Of a DNA stretch of 64,000 nt, positions 33,094 to 44,475 are shown one piece after another (within the stretch, counting starts at the first letter, position 1; each line of letters begins with the position of its first letter). The translations under genes and the position numbers were made by a program. The stretch is from Hyaloperonospora brassicae (taxonomy: Eukaryota > Oomycota > Peronosporomycetes > Peronosporales > Peronosporaceae). The notes beneath the pieces were generated by a model. It was not told where the DNA came from, did not search any database, and saw only the letters and a program-made list of their open reading frames with translations. Location of the stretch: positions 1 to 64,000 of the forward strand of contig CANTFL010001441.1 in assembly GCA_947650285.1 (NCBI GenBank), in the 5' to 3' direction.

Positions 33094-34680
33094 ATGCGAG
33101 TCGCTCTTTCTTCTGCCTTCGCTCTGCTAGGGCTCTTCCAACTCGGGGTTTCCTCAAAGAGTGAGCACGAACTGACTGCACCGGCCGATGCTCCCTCCGT
33201 GCGACTCCACGTCATCATGAAGCGAGAAAAGATGAGGTTCCACGGGACATTGTCCTATGATGTCTACGCGACTCCAGTCATGTCGGCTAATGGCACGAAT
33301 GTCCTCTACGAAGGATACGCCACTTTTCACGACAAGGGGTCCGAGGTCACCTACACGCTCGCAAACGGCGTTGCTTACCTAACGACCAAAGATGCAGGTG
33401 GCATCGAGACCGTCGAATGTCTCTCGCACGATGCACTACCATTCAGCGAGATCTTGCCGGCGTTGAATGCGGTATCTCGGATTCCGGGTGCATCGATTGG
33501 CGAGGAAGCGGTCAAGTGTCCGAGTGGCCCATTGTTCAGGACCTCGTTCGCCGGAACACAGTACGCCGTCTGTGTGTCTGGTCAGGCCGGCTTCACGGCG
33601 TTCAGCAGTGACTTGGACATCGTGGTCGAGTATCTCGATCGACAAGAGCGTATTCCGGCACCAAAGCTGACCGATGGAAAGAGCTCGTGCACACCTGTTG
33701 CCCAAGCGACGCCAATGACGTCAACAGCGTTAGCGTTGATGCGGGGGCGCGAATTGCCGTCGAGTGGGACGAGAATGCTGAAGGCAGCGGCGCACATGGC
33801 CATGCAGGCGACCGAGTGTCAACCTGCATCGAAACCCCGTCCTTGCATTTTCTTTCACGGTCTGGGCAACCCGAAAGAAGCGCCCGAGTTGCAGGACACG
33901 CCAGCTATGGTCCATGACATGATCGGCGACATGCATGGCCACGCCCCGTTTTGCTCAACGATCAAGTACGCGATAATCGACACCGAAACCGCTGGCTGGA
34001 CGGACAAGGTGTTGCACAAGAAATTCTGCAAGTTTGCGCTCTCCATGAGCCCCACGAGCAACGTGACTGAAGGCGTCATCGATAGTACGATCATTGTGAC
34101 ACACTCGATGGGCGGCCTCGTGATGGCTGCTGCATTAGCAACGGGAAGGTGCAAATTCTCACGCAAAACATCGTGGGTAGCGCTCAGTCCGCCCATGGGT
34201 GGCAGCATGGCTTCGGATTTCATGATGGGTGTCTGCGAAAAAGACGGAACGGTCGCGGAGAACCTCTTCGGCTTGATCGGTCATTGTCCAATGACGGTTT
34301 GCCGCAAGTCGACCATCTACCAAGGCGAGAAGTACAGCACTCCATCCACGAACAAGGCATATGCCGCAGCGCAGAAAGCGTACCGTCGCAATGTAGCTGC
34401 TGCAATGTGCAGTGACAGCCCCCTTGGCCTCTTTTCGCCGTACCAAGTCCGTTCCGCCATCGGGGGTAAGATCTTGCCGCACAAGTCCGAGGAAAACGAC
34501 GGCCTTGTCGAGTACAAGAGCTGTGCGGCTGGGTTAGACGTTGCCAAGTTTGGGAACCACTACCTCGATCGATTCTACAGACCACAGCTGAATCACGCCG
34601 ACACTGCATTATTGAACGGCGATGGGGTCCTCAAGAACTCACAAAAGCCCGTGAAATGGTTCCAATGTCTAGCGCTTTAG
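33094..34680 (+). CDS. Secreted alpha/beta-hydrolase (lipase-like)
   Basis: 528 residues. ATG at 33094 opens a clean signal peptide (MRVALSSAFALLGLFQLGVSS), so the product is exported. Residues ~25-220 form a Cys-containing N-terminal domain without known fold. The hydrolase domain begins near 250 with CIFFHGLGNP (oxyanion-hole HG). The nucleophile elbow is THSMGG (Ser at about 337). The likely acid is Asp in ENDGLVEY (about 469) and the likely base is His in LNHADT (about 500). Many cysteines (for example CSTIKYA, KFCKFAL, GHCPMTVC) suggest disulphides, and NGT and NVT are potential glycosylation sites. It resembles lipase or PGAP1-like esterases; the substrate is unknown. Single exon, isolated. 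A secreted hydrolase of a pathogen could act on host or own cell-surface lipids, which is inference only. Confidence 0.85.
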   Translation: MRVALSSAFALLGLFQLGVSSKSEHELTAPADAPSVRLHVIMKREKMRFHGTLSYDVYATPVMSANGTNVLYEGYATFHDKGSEVTYTLANGVAYLTTKDAGGIETVECLSHDALPFSEILPALNAVSRIPGASIGEEAVKCPSGPLFRTSFAGTQYAVCVSGQAGFTAFSSDLDIVVEYLDRQERIPAPKLTDGKSSCTPVAQATPMTSTALALMRGRELPSSGTRMLKAAAHMAMQATECQPASKPRPCIFFHGLGNPKEAPELQDTPAMVHDMIGDMHGHAPFCSTIKYAIIDTETAGWTDKVLHKKFCKFALSMSPTSNVTEGVIDSTIIVTHSMGGLVMAAALATGRCKFSRKTSWVALSPPMGGSMASDFMMGVCEKDGTVAENLFGLIGHCPMTVCRKSTIYQGEKYSTPSTNKAYAAAQKAYRRNVAAAMCSDSPLGLFSPYQVRSAIGGKILPHKSEENDGLVEYKSCAAGLDVAKFGNHYLDRFYRPQLNHADTALLNGDGVLKNSQKPVKWFQCLAL

Positions 34681-36221
34681 TGCGGCTAAGCAGCGCGAGG
34701 ATCGACGCAAGCGGTTGACACAAAGACAACACTTAGTCTGTTGAGCTTGTTAGTAAGTGTCAAATCGTTTCGAGAATGTGCTTGAGAGTGAACGCGTTTG
34801 TTGTGCTTTTTGTCATGTGATGGCTAAGCTTTACATGAAAGTGGACGCACATATAGGAATGCAACGCAAGGTGCAATCAAGAACATTGCTTCGGTTCGCC
34901 AAGTCTCCCTCGTGCGTCTGTGAGTATGTAACCTAAGCGTGCGTACATCCTTACATCACGTCATCTGGGGTTATCGTGACGCGTACATGCCTATTGCACA
35001 TAACGCAGCACTACCATTGCCGCAAACTATCCTGATACGAAAAGAAGAACTATCGACAGAAGACTGACTACCAGTGTCCGCAAAGAGCAGGTGTGTTGAT
35101 ACGTACGTATCTTGGACTGAATGCCAATTGTTATTATCGTGCATTAACCCGCTCGTGGCGAACACACAAGCTAGACATTGACGTCTACGTACCGAAAGAA
35201 AGAGGACAGACGAAATCGACGTGTCTTGCGAGGCGCCAGCACAAGTCGATGCAAAACCCGAGCGAAATAGGTATCACAGGTCATGGGCGATAATAGTGGC
35301 AATGGTGGGGTGCGCGCGACTCGTTCGTATCCCACACAGGTTTGTTCTGTACGTACGCAAATCCAGAAAGTCCCGATAGGCATACAAATGAGAGCAGAAT
35401 GGCGTCGACATTGAGGTCCAATTGATGCGTTTGCCACCTGGTGCTCGTGTGGATTGCTCGATGTGCGAATACTACGCAGCTCGTGTACTAGAATGAGTCG
35501 GTTACATTACATATTGAATCGACTGTCACTGTGCATATTATTCGAGCAGATGGTACTCAACGCCAAGATGACTGTGGACGTCATTCAAGTAAGCACTTTA
35601 CACATATGTCATTCACTCGTACAGGCCATGCCATCAATCAACAAAGCCACCAAGCAAGAAGGGACGCGCGCGACATGTAGTGAGCAATAGTCAGCATGCG
35701 TATTGGGTACCAAATTGTATGGCGCTATAACTACCGCTGTGCAAGAAGAGTTCCGACTGTCAGTTCCGTTCACCCGAACTTGCGTCTTTGTCTGAAATGA
35801 TGCAGACCGTTTACATATTACGCGAGCAACTTGCCAACACGCGATCCGAGTGTCTAGTAATACTTTATGCAGAATGTCGCCACCCAAGCAAGTTGTTTGG
35901 AGGTTTCCATGCGACCTTGCGTTTCTCGATCCATGTTGATTCGTGCCCTAGCACTCTATGACACGATCTTGCCGAAAAGCGCCACAAGTGAAGTGATCTA
36001 GTACTCGTTCAGTCGCGCAAAAGTTGTCGATACTTTACGTGTTCAGCGGTTTTGCCATATCATTGCACGTTGTGGTAAAACGTGGCGCGCTTTTGCTGAT
36101 TTACATGTGACTGCAGCATCAGTTGTGCACGAAGAAGAAGTTGAGCTTTGACACAAGTGCGGCCGCATGGAATGGGCGAGACGTCATCCGCTCGGCTTAT
36201 TATTTTGGTTACCGCTACAAA
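34681..36221. other. Intergenic, no gene seen
   Basis: Downstream of the hydrolase and downstream of the minus-strand golgin gene, so it holds two 3' ends. Only short open frames. Several imperfect ACGTA-rich stretches (34970-35110, 35160-35200), nothing assignable. Confidence 0.45.
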
Positions 36222-38133
36222 CTATTTCCGGTTCGATGTCTCGTCAAGCAAGAAGTCGGACCACAACTCCGAGAAATCCTTGCCTTCAATCGTCGATGGA
36301 TCGACAGAAGCGCTTTCGTCGCCAGGAGCGACGAGTCCGAGGAGCGACGAAAAGAGTCCACCGCCGCCGTTGCCTTCGACTGGATAGCCCACACCAACGC
36401 GACGTTTCTGGTCCTCCGTGAAGTCCTGGAAGAAGCGAGCATTACTACAAACGTGCACTTTTGCTGCAAAGACAGCACACGTACCATGATTCGTGCCATG
36501 AGATGAAGTATTTCACCCTTCTTCTCGCTATCCACGTATGCCACCTGTATCCACAGAGCAACTCAAGACCATCAGTAACGTCGTCACTGACCGTGTGTAC
36601 GCCAACAATGCTGCAACATCGCACCACCAGTTGAGCTGCAAGTCTTTTGTCGACCACGTCACGCTCTGAGGTGTACTGCGTTGCTGTGCTTTCGAGCGCC
36701 TACTTCACACAAGCAAAGGTCGCATCAGCTTCAGCTTTTACCGCACTGGGACCGAAACACTCGTACCTCGCGCAGCTGCTCACACTCGTGCGTTTTTTTG
36801 TCGAGTTTCTCCACCAAGCGCTCGGAATCGTTGCGTTCTCCTTCATTAGGCCCCAAAAGAGGCTGGTGCGACTGCAACCTTCTTGTGGTCTGCTCAAGTT
36901 CTGCTTCCAGTGCATTTATACGTGCCCTATGGGCTTTGCTATCCATCTGAAACTGACGAAGAACGTCTTCCAGCGTGTCGACGTCACGTTGCAATCGCTC
37001 CGCGTCTTGTTGAGCGAGCATCTTGTCCGCTTCCGCAGTCGTTAGCTGAGCTTCCAGATCATAGAGCCGTTGACTGTCGATCAAACTCCCACGGTCCTTG
37101 CTGTTTTCAATCAGCGCCGTCTTCTCCTCCGCGTTCGCCGTCTTGATCTGCTCAATCTCCACCAGTAAGTCCACATATGCTTGCTCGTACTCAGCTGCTC
37201 GAGCACGAATCTCCTGTTCATCCTGTTGCAACGTCTCGTTGGCTACCTGCAATGCTTCTTCTTTATCACGCAAAACCATCAGCTCCTTCGCCTGAGCTTG
37301 ACATTGTGCTGCCAAGGTAGAGACCTGGTCCACACCATAAACAAACAGAACAAAGGTCACGAGTGCACGCAAACCACCTCTTCCAAGCAAACGATAGCAT
37401 TGTTCACCTCGATTTGAGACTGCTGCAGGTCTTGTACGAGTCGATGATATTTTACCCGAGCCACGCTATCCTCTTCACTCTGCAACGCTGCAGCATCGAC
37501 AAGTTCTGCAGCTTGGGACTTGTCCTCAATAGTGACGTCTTTTTGTCGCAGTGTATCCTCTTCTTCCTACAACAACAACAGGTGCAGCTCATATGGCATT
37601 GTGAGCACCCGACATTCGTCAATACTTTCGATACGCATATTCCAAACAAGAGAGATACGAACAAAGACAAACACATATATCAACGGTACCTGATCGCGCA
37701 CGTGTCTTTCCAGTTGCTTTTGTTCGGCTTTGTCTCCATTGTCCTGCTGACTCTCGATCAATTCCTTAATCTAATCCCACCCCAAACCGATATAAAAATA
37801 GACGTCCCACGTGGTCAGCCGTGCTTTTCCACCAATCACAGTTCACCAGCGCTCTTGCGTGTTTACTCGGTTTTCCAGCACGTTGTTCTGTTTCTTCTGC
37901 TGAAGTAACGCTCGCTCCAAGTCACGGATGTATTCCTCCTGCTCGTCTTCGTCCTCTCTTAGTTTATCAGCAGCTACCGACGGCACCGAACCTTTGACCG
38001 ATCCAAATTGAGGACGCATCGCGACGGAATCGACGTGGATCGAGTCCTGGTCCGACGTGTCGTCCAGCTCCTGCGCATAGCCCTCTTCCGGCGCCACGAT
38101 CTCGGCCAAACCTTCGGCGAGGCGGCTCCACAT
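36222..38133 (-). CDS. Golgin-like coiled-coil protein, seven exons
   Basis: About 477 residues. Exons on the minus strand, chosen by GT/AG sites and frame: 38133-37867, 37770-37690, 37566-37378, 37324-36767, 36699-36625, 36544-36485, 36425-36222. The N-terminus MWSRLAEGLAEIVAPEE resembles the membrane-sensing start of GMAP-210-type golgins. Residues ~60-365 are almost continuous coiled coil. The C-terminus, rebuilt over the last three exons (SERDVVDKRLAAQLV, VAYVDSEKKGEILHLMARIM, DFTEDQKRRVGVG), fits the GRIP-related, Arf-binding (GRAB-like) domain that targets golgins to cis-Golgi membranes. Likely role: vesicle tethering at the Golgi. It is much shorter than animal GMAP-210 (~1,980 residues). 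It is divergent from an uncertain ORF at 38261. The split point of exon 5 could be 3 bp different (QL or QLV). Confidence 0.78.
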
Positions 38134-38260
38134 GGCGTCAATAAGATTGGGGCATGACCGTGCAAATGGGTGTGGTCCCCTATTTTGGGTACACGGAGGA
38201 CCGATTTTGTGTGTCACAAACTGCCCGTCAGCGTAAATTGTGCCATGCAATAATGGTGAC

Positions 38261-38974
38261 ATGGCGTTGGAAAACAGCTGCGACTTTGTATGTGCTCTTC
38301 GAGCGTGTGACAGTGAAGTGACCGCGAGTGCGTACTTAGGAGCGCGAGAAGTACGTTACCTGGACAAGAGTTGCTGGTTGGCAGAGCTGCGTTCCGGGTC
38401 TGTGTCGAGCGCTGTACCGAATGGAGCAGCTGAGTGCGATAGAGGAAGACGGTACATGGCAAAGGGTTCGATGCGGCTGTATCGGGGTCGACGATTTGCA
38501 TCTTCGTCGATAAGCTGCTCGCGATCTGTGCGCTGCGTCAACCAAATGGACCGTTGCAAGTACATGCGCAATGCATTGGCGCTCGGAATCCTGAGAGTCT
38601 GCAGCACATGTTTGCACACAAGAGGGCTAGAGACAAATGCGTGTTTTGCCTGTCACGACACACGATCTTTGTCCGCACACCTGTGTCCGCTCGGTTTGTC
38701 TACGAACGAACAAAGCGGGTTGGAACCCAACGAACGATGTGCGGAAAAGCACATCGGCCACGACCTGTTGATCGGAAGACGTCTCGCGCACTTCATGTAT
38801 CGTGAGTCCGGCACAATCAACGTCAAATGCACGATCATAACATGGGATCCGCTGGAGATGGATCGTTCATTATCCGACTACGGCAACAAGGATGTGCCGA
38901 CAGCTGGCCGTCCCAAATGTGCGGTGCAACGCCGACTTCAGGACGAAAACCCCGAAATCGACAGCGCGCGATAA
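38261..38974 (+). CDS. Unidentified ORF divergent from the golgin gene
   Basis: About 237 codons from ATG 38261, starting 128 bp upstream of the golgin start on the other strand. Rich in Cys and Arg, with pairs such as CSTCLHTRG and CFACHDT. No known domain, no signal peptide. Its position over the probable golgin promoter and its unusual composition make a chance ORF quite possible. Confidence 0.2.
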   Translation: MALENSCDFVCALRACDSEVTASAYLGAREVRYLDKSCWLAELRSGSVSSAVPNGAAECDRGRRYMAKGSMRLYRGRRFASSSISCSRSVRCVNQMDRCKYMRNALALGILRVCSTCLHTRGLETNACFACHDTRSLSAHLCPLGLSTNEQSGLEPNERCAEKHIGHDLLIGRRLAHFMYRESGTINVKCTIITWDPLEMDRSLSDYGNKDVPTAGRPKCAVQRRLQDENPEIDSAR

Positions 38975-40051
38975 TGTCAACCAGTGCCGAAGCACGTAGT
39001 TCAACTAGGACGTGGACAGTGCGCGTGTCAAGAATGGACTCACACACCTCAGCAGAACGGCTTTGACGATCGAATACGTCCGACTCTCACTGAACCGAGT
39101 CGCTGCATGCCGCACGTAATGGCATATCATGGCAGCATCCTTCAGCGATGGTGAACAAAGCGGTCGACATGGCGCGCGCCGATCGCGGATCAGATTTGCT
39201 CTTCGAAACTCTATCAGGTTGTGGCTCGGATGGACACCACCGAAAAGGCACATTGCAGTGATTGCGCCGGCGTGCCCCACGAAACTGGCCTTCTCTGGTT
39301 GCTCGTGTAAGTATCCACACCAACGGTACTCATGCTCCTGCTCTTTCTTCAGACCGTCAAAATATCGAAGCTGGGGGTCTCCTCGTGACTACCGAATACG
39401 TACACACTGTCGCATCAGCGAGGGGGCTATTATTGTCCGCCTCGTCTCCAACGTGCCGTGCGAAATGATGGCGATATGACCGATTGAGTGCGTCGTGTCG
39501 ACGATTAAGTCGGCTCGTCCAAGGTCAAGAACTCCCCCTACTCACTCCACCATGGATGGCACAAGGTCTTGCAAAAAAGAACCCAACGGCCCCGTCCGTC
39601 AAACTCGATACTAGATTGCATAGTTGAAGTTCTCATTTAGCAACCATTAGCTTTGACCTCGTCGGCGGTCTCTCATTGGTTGAAACTCCATTCTCTGCTC
39701 CTTCTTCGTAGCATATGGTGACCATAATTGGGCACCTGCGTACCCAACGCGCTCTCTCCTTTCTCGTCACTTGCGCTCTTTCATCGACTCCTCTGCACAC
39801 ACAGACACACGCACACTTAGCACCGATTGTTCGTCTCGAATCCCACACAATGGGTGCGTCTCTCGCGCGTGCAGCTCCGTGCGTGATCAGTCCCTCGCAC
39901 GTGATCCCTAACAGTCGTGTTTGACAAAACGTGTCCACATGTCCACCTCGATAGCGGAACCAGGAGTGTAGGTCCCAAAGTGCAACCCCCACCCCTAGCG
40001 CGGCCCCATTGCGCGCGCTCGACGTGCCGCAACGCCCTTTGCGCGCCTCGC
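38975..40051. other. Intergenic, upstream of MYB1
   Basis: No coding frame I trust. One inverted CCAAT box (CTCATTGGTTG, 39676-39686) and an ACACACAGACACACGCACAC tract (39797-39816) lie upstream of the MYB1 start. Confidence 0.4.
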
Positions 40052-41939
40052 ATGGCTAAATCGTATTTGACTTGATTACTGTATGCAGGAAACGCCCGAC
40101 GACGCTCTTGCACTCGCTGGTGTACGAGGCGCCCCGGAAGACGCAGAAAGCGCAGGCCGAGGACGAAAAGGGCAAGCGCTGGACACCCGAGCAAGACGCA
40201 GCGCTGCGCCAGGCGGTCGAGGAGTTTGGCCAGCGCAACTGGAAAGCGATCGCCTCGCGCGTCGACGGGCGCAACCACGCGCAGTGCCTCCAGCGCTGGA
40301 ACAAAGTGCTCAAGCCGGGGCTCGTCAAGGGCCACTGGGCCTACGAAGAGGACAGCACGCTCGAGCACATGGTGCTCCAGGGCTGTCACTCGTGGGGAGA
40401 AGTGGCGACGTACATTCCCGGACGCACGTACGCACAGCTGTTGTTTGGGGGCTGTGGTTGTGTCGGACTGTGTGTGTGTGTGTGTGTCAATGTGGTGGGA
40501 AAGTGGTGTGGCGCTCATTTTGTGGGCTCTTGTGGTGGTGATGTTCTGCTGTTCTGTTATTTTGTTATTTTGTGTTGTATGTGTTTTATTTTTCGGTTTC
40601 TTTTTGTATTTGTTGGGTGGTTTCCTATTTGTTTGTTTCTGTATGTGGTGTAGTGCCAAACAATGTCGAGAGCGGTGGCGGAATCACTTGGATCCGAGTA
40701 TCAACAAGTTGTACGCTGTCGTGGATACACTGCGTGTTATGTGTGCGGAAAGTAGCGTCTGGGTGGACGTTGACAGGTGCTGACTTGTTGGTGTTCTGGT
40801 GGGTGTTGTGTGCTGTGTGCTGATGTAGCCCTTTTACGCCGGAAGAAGACCGTGTGATTCAGGACGGGTTTCGAAACATGGGGAACCGGTGGACGCAGAT
40901 TGCCGAGTTGCTGCCAGGACGTACGGAAGACGCCGTGAAGATGCGCTGGAAGGCGCTGAACCCGAACGAAAAAGTGAAGGCCAAGCCAGGGCGTCCGAAA
41001 CTGATGCCTGGTATGACAGTGAACAAACAGCGGTCTGCGATACCTCCGCTGCCTGATGATGTTGTTGCTCCCGCGATAAATCGATCGGTTATGACGCCGT
41101 CAATGCCACTGTACGGGAACACCGGGTATTCTGCCCTGATGCTTCATCCGGACGATCGCATACCAAATGACGCGACGCTATCTTTGGACACGCTACAGAT
41201 GACGATGCCATATACAGCGCAGTCGCCGTCGACAGCGATGACGATGCCATACACAGAGGACTCGCCGTCGACAGCGATGACGCATCAGTACCCTGAACCT
41301 ATCATCGAGCCACTGAGCGACGAAGTGAAGGCCGAGAACGAAACGAAGGATGCGGCGATACTCAGGGAGCTGCTCCGTAGCCACTCGAGCAGCTTGCTAA
41401 GCTTTGGTAGCTCACGCGGGTTGGACTCCTTTGCGGACATGTCTCCGGAGGATTTGCTAGCAAGTGGTGAGTTGGACGAGATGTTTCGTGCGACCGTATC
41501 CATATCGAAGGACAAAAGCGAAAGAGGCCGCCCGTCGAGTACGAGTAGCATGCTGGACACCCTGACTAGCTCTTTTAAGGATCCGGAATCGTTGCAGAAG
41601 GCAATGCAGAATCTGGATCACGAGGACCAGCATTTATTTCAGGGACTCATTGACAGTTGGCGTGCGCAGGTGTCGGTCGATTGCGTCACTGCGTCCGAAG
41701 TCGATGACCAGATTGCCAATCTGCCAGTCGACCCTAACGCCTACTTGCAACGCAATTTTGGAACAAACAGTGGGCGCAATCTGACCCGCGCGTCGCCGGA
41801 CGCCAGTGAGACGCGCTCATTTTCACGACGAAGCGCAAATGGGATCTCGTACGAGCTCGGTAACATTACGACCGATATTGATGACCTGCTAGACTCGGAC
41901 CTCATGCGGCCCATTCGAAAGGGTAAATTGTGTCGATAG
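40052..41939 (+). CDS. R1R2R3-type MYB transcription factor 1
   Basis: Nuclear DNA-binding regulator. Exon 40089-40427 encodes R1 (KRWTPEQDAALRQAVEEFGQ, then RNWKAIASRVDGRNHAQCLQ) and most of R2 (YEEDSTLEHMVLQGCHSWGE). Exon 40654-40707 completes R2 (AKQCRERWRNHLDPSIN). Exon 40829-41939 encodes R3 (PFTPEEDRVIQDGFRNMGNR, WTQIAELLPGRTEDAVKMRW) and a ~330-residue acidic, Ser-rich tail that may activate transcription. Introns 40428-40653 and 40708-40828 join in phase 2. No ATG is in frame upstream of R1, so a small first exon is needed. ATG 40052 with an intron of only 26 nt (40063-40088) restores the frame, but a more distant first exon is possible. A tandem paralogue lies 2.5 kb downstream. Confidence 0.88.
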
Positions 41940-43970
41940 GCGCCGTGGTCTACTGGTGGAGTATCGAATCTGTGAGTTAGCGACGGAATCGCACCTGGCG
42001 GCAGGTCTGTATGTGTGGCTCATGCGCACGAATGGAGGCGTCTTTATGTTATGTGGTGGTAAAATACGATCCGAGACTGGCAAACCGACTAGCAGCTGGT
42101 AGACGCTATTATTGTGCGTACGGGAAAAATAGATGTGGTACAGTGTTGCATGCTGACGACCACGTTGGTCATTGCGGTCATTGCGGTCATTCATGAACTG
42201 CGTCTGTGCGCTATAAGTCAAACATGGGTCACGTCGCCACGTTTGTGTCGCGTAAGGAATGCCCGACGGCATTAAAAGTGTTGATGCCTCCTCGCTTAGC
42301 GATCATTGGTACAACATGAGTTACCGTGTAGCTGGTCTCCACGCCAAGCGTCTCGACAGCACAGCTCTTTGCGGCTGGGTCTCGATCGCATGCACGGGTC
42401 AAGTGAATGGTGTCGCGCATGACGAGTAGCTGTTGTCGGTATTGACTTGACGTCGACCCCATTTACCAGGAAGTCGACATGGGATGCAACATGTTCGTAG
42501 AACCAGCCCTTTCGTTGCAGCCATCAAGCGGACCAGAAGCCAGCCTGACGATCGGTTGACTCTGCCCTATCTCCACGTGATCCGTTCCCAAGCCTCTGGA
42601 CCCCGCAGATTCCATATCAATACACGTAAGCGCTTATGAGAATGCAAGCGTAGCAACACAACTTCGTTACAAAAGCTCAATCTACATATGCCCAGCTGTG
42701 TGCGCTGCCTGGTCGCCAAGTATACGTCATTCGTCATCCTCCAAGCGCATGTTGCTGCACATTGTGCGCAGCTTACTACCATCCAAAACGTTCAGTCCAC
42801 CGGATGGCAATGGATCGACAAAACTGCGGCACTGGAAGGAAAGGAAAACGACCAAACCACTGCTATCTTCGCTCACTTCATCGCGAAAGACTATCGCACG
42901 TCGCTTTTGTGCCCACAAGACGCGATGGACACGCTGCTGTGTACCATTTCGTGCGACATTGGGCTCGTCCATGTCTACTGTGGCGATCGAGTACATCACG
43001 ACGGACTTGTTGCGTCGTGCATAGATGTGCGAGTTCCGCACGCATGTGGGATGCGACACAATGCTCTGCCTACGTCACCACAGCGCACACGGGGCACTTG
43101 TTTACATGCCCCCTAGTCGGCAGGAGTAGTCATTTTGTGCCAATTTGCCAGCCCGCGGCTGTCTTCTGTCAGTCGCGAAGAAAGCGTCAACAGGGATGAA
43201 ACCCTATTGCTTTGTCATGCATTCGATCCCTTTTGCCACCTTCTGGCTCCTGCGACGGCGAAGGAAGGGATCATGTAGTGCGTGAGGCTGGAGAAGCGCT
43301 GTCGAGGTCAACAAGGCCGTCTGTCGCACAATGGGTAAGACGCGGCATCTCTCATTCGCCGTTATCGCTGCCAATGCCGTGAAAGCATCGACTGTACTGG
43401 TCGATGCCTCGATACTGCAACAAGAACGTGCCGCAAGCACATCAAAGTGCATCAAAAGTTGTCACAGTGTCCCAAGACGACTCGAGAGACGTCACGTCGT
43501 CGCACCTTTTACAGCAGCACGAACACTGCACTATACTTTTTGCTCGAGCTCTTGTGATGCAATGTACACCTTCTCCGTGCACTGAAGTGTCGACCTGCTT
43601 TAGCTGCAGCACGAGTCCCTGCGCGTGCCGCGTGTTCGATTTCGTCGGACCAGATCGATGCCACCGTCCTATTTTTTGTCATTCCCGCAGTAAAAGACGA
43701 GCTACTCGACCGCTGACGACGGCCCACTTCGATCGCCTCAGTCAAGCAGGCAAAGCTGGGCCAGGGCAGTCGCTACCGAGTGCGTGCGGACTTGCGACGT
43801 GGCAATTCCCCAAGCACGAGCGCTTCCCTGTCCATCCGAAATAAAAATACAGTATTCTTGTGCTGTCGCGTGAAGTAACGGTACCCGCGTCGACGACCAC
43901 TGCGACGAAAAGTCCGGTTAGCTCCATGTAGCAAGATAGCAGCGACCTTCCTATGGGGGGGTGTTGCCCC
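41940..43970. other. Intergenic between the two MYB genes
   Basis: About 2 kb with overlapping short open frames (42688-43116, 42762-43199 and others) lacking any motif. A TCATTGCGGTCATTGCGGTCATTC triplet-like repeat is at 42169-42192. Nothing that I can call a gene. Confidence 0.4.
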
Positions 43971-43977
43971 TTTTCAA

Positions 43978-44057
43978 CCAATCAGCGCCCGTCACCACCA
44001 CCCGCTTCCACCACAGCGCTGTCGAGACCGTGAAAAAAGCAGTTTCTATAACCCAAT
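43978..44057 (+). promoter_or_regulatory. Two CCAAT boxes upstream of MYB2
   Basis: CAACCAATCAGCG (CCAAT at 43978-43982) and ACCCAATCAGCTG (44053-44057), both in the form CCAATCAG, 340-420 bp before the first candidate ATG. They are candidate NF-Y sites; spacing 75 bp. Inference from motif only. Confidence 0.4.
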
Positions 44058-44475
44058 CAGCTGTGGTACACTGTGTATTCGCCGCGCACCCGCCCCCTCG
44101 GTCCGTGTGCGCTCTGCTCTGCTCGAAAGTACGGCCACCCGCTGCGCACGGCCCTACGTGTGGGACCGACAGTATGAGTACGTGCGCGCTCTCTCGCTCT
44201 CTCTCCCTCTCGCTCTATCCTGTGTGTTGCACAATGGCTCGTCACTGACCTCACATTAACCGTTGCAACCTGTCGTTTACGCTGCGTGTGTGTATATATG
44301 TATCCATCGTGTATACCTGTCGTGTATACTACAGAGTTCGAGCCAACAGTGTACGCGAGCAACGTGTTGTCTGTATACAAAGGGCCGATCCAGAGTGATG
44401 GCCGATGCGAGTGAGAGAGAGAGAGAGCGAGTGCTGAGTGGTCGATGGTCAATGCTGTTGGTGTTCGTGGAACAG

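Noticed and set aside
36123..36506. Plus-strand ORFs over the golgin 3' exons
   Set aside because: Complement of exons 6-7 of the golgin gene, whose frame and splice sites are better supported.
39817..40659. 280-codon minus-strand ORF opposite MYB1
   Set aside because: Includes Thr/His runs from the intron GT tract and the complement of the MYB repeats.
41940..42010. Possible tRNA (GTGGTCTACTGGTGGAG start)
   Set aside because: No B-box (GGTTCGANNCC) at the right distance and no cloverleaf I can draw. No other tRNA was found by scanning for B-box-like sequence.
42688..43199. Overlapping 108-145-codon ORFs in three frames
   Set aside because: Mutually overlapping, no motif, no splice logic; ordinary chance ORFs.
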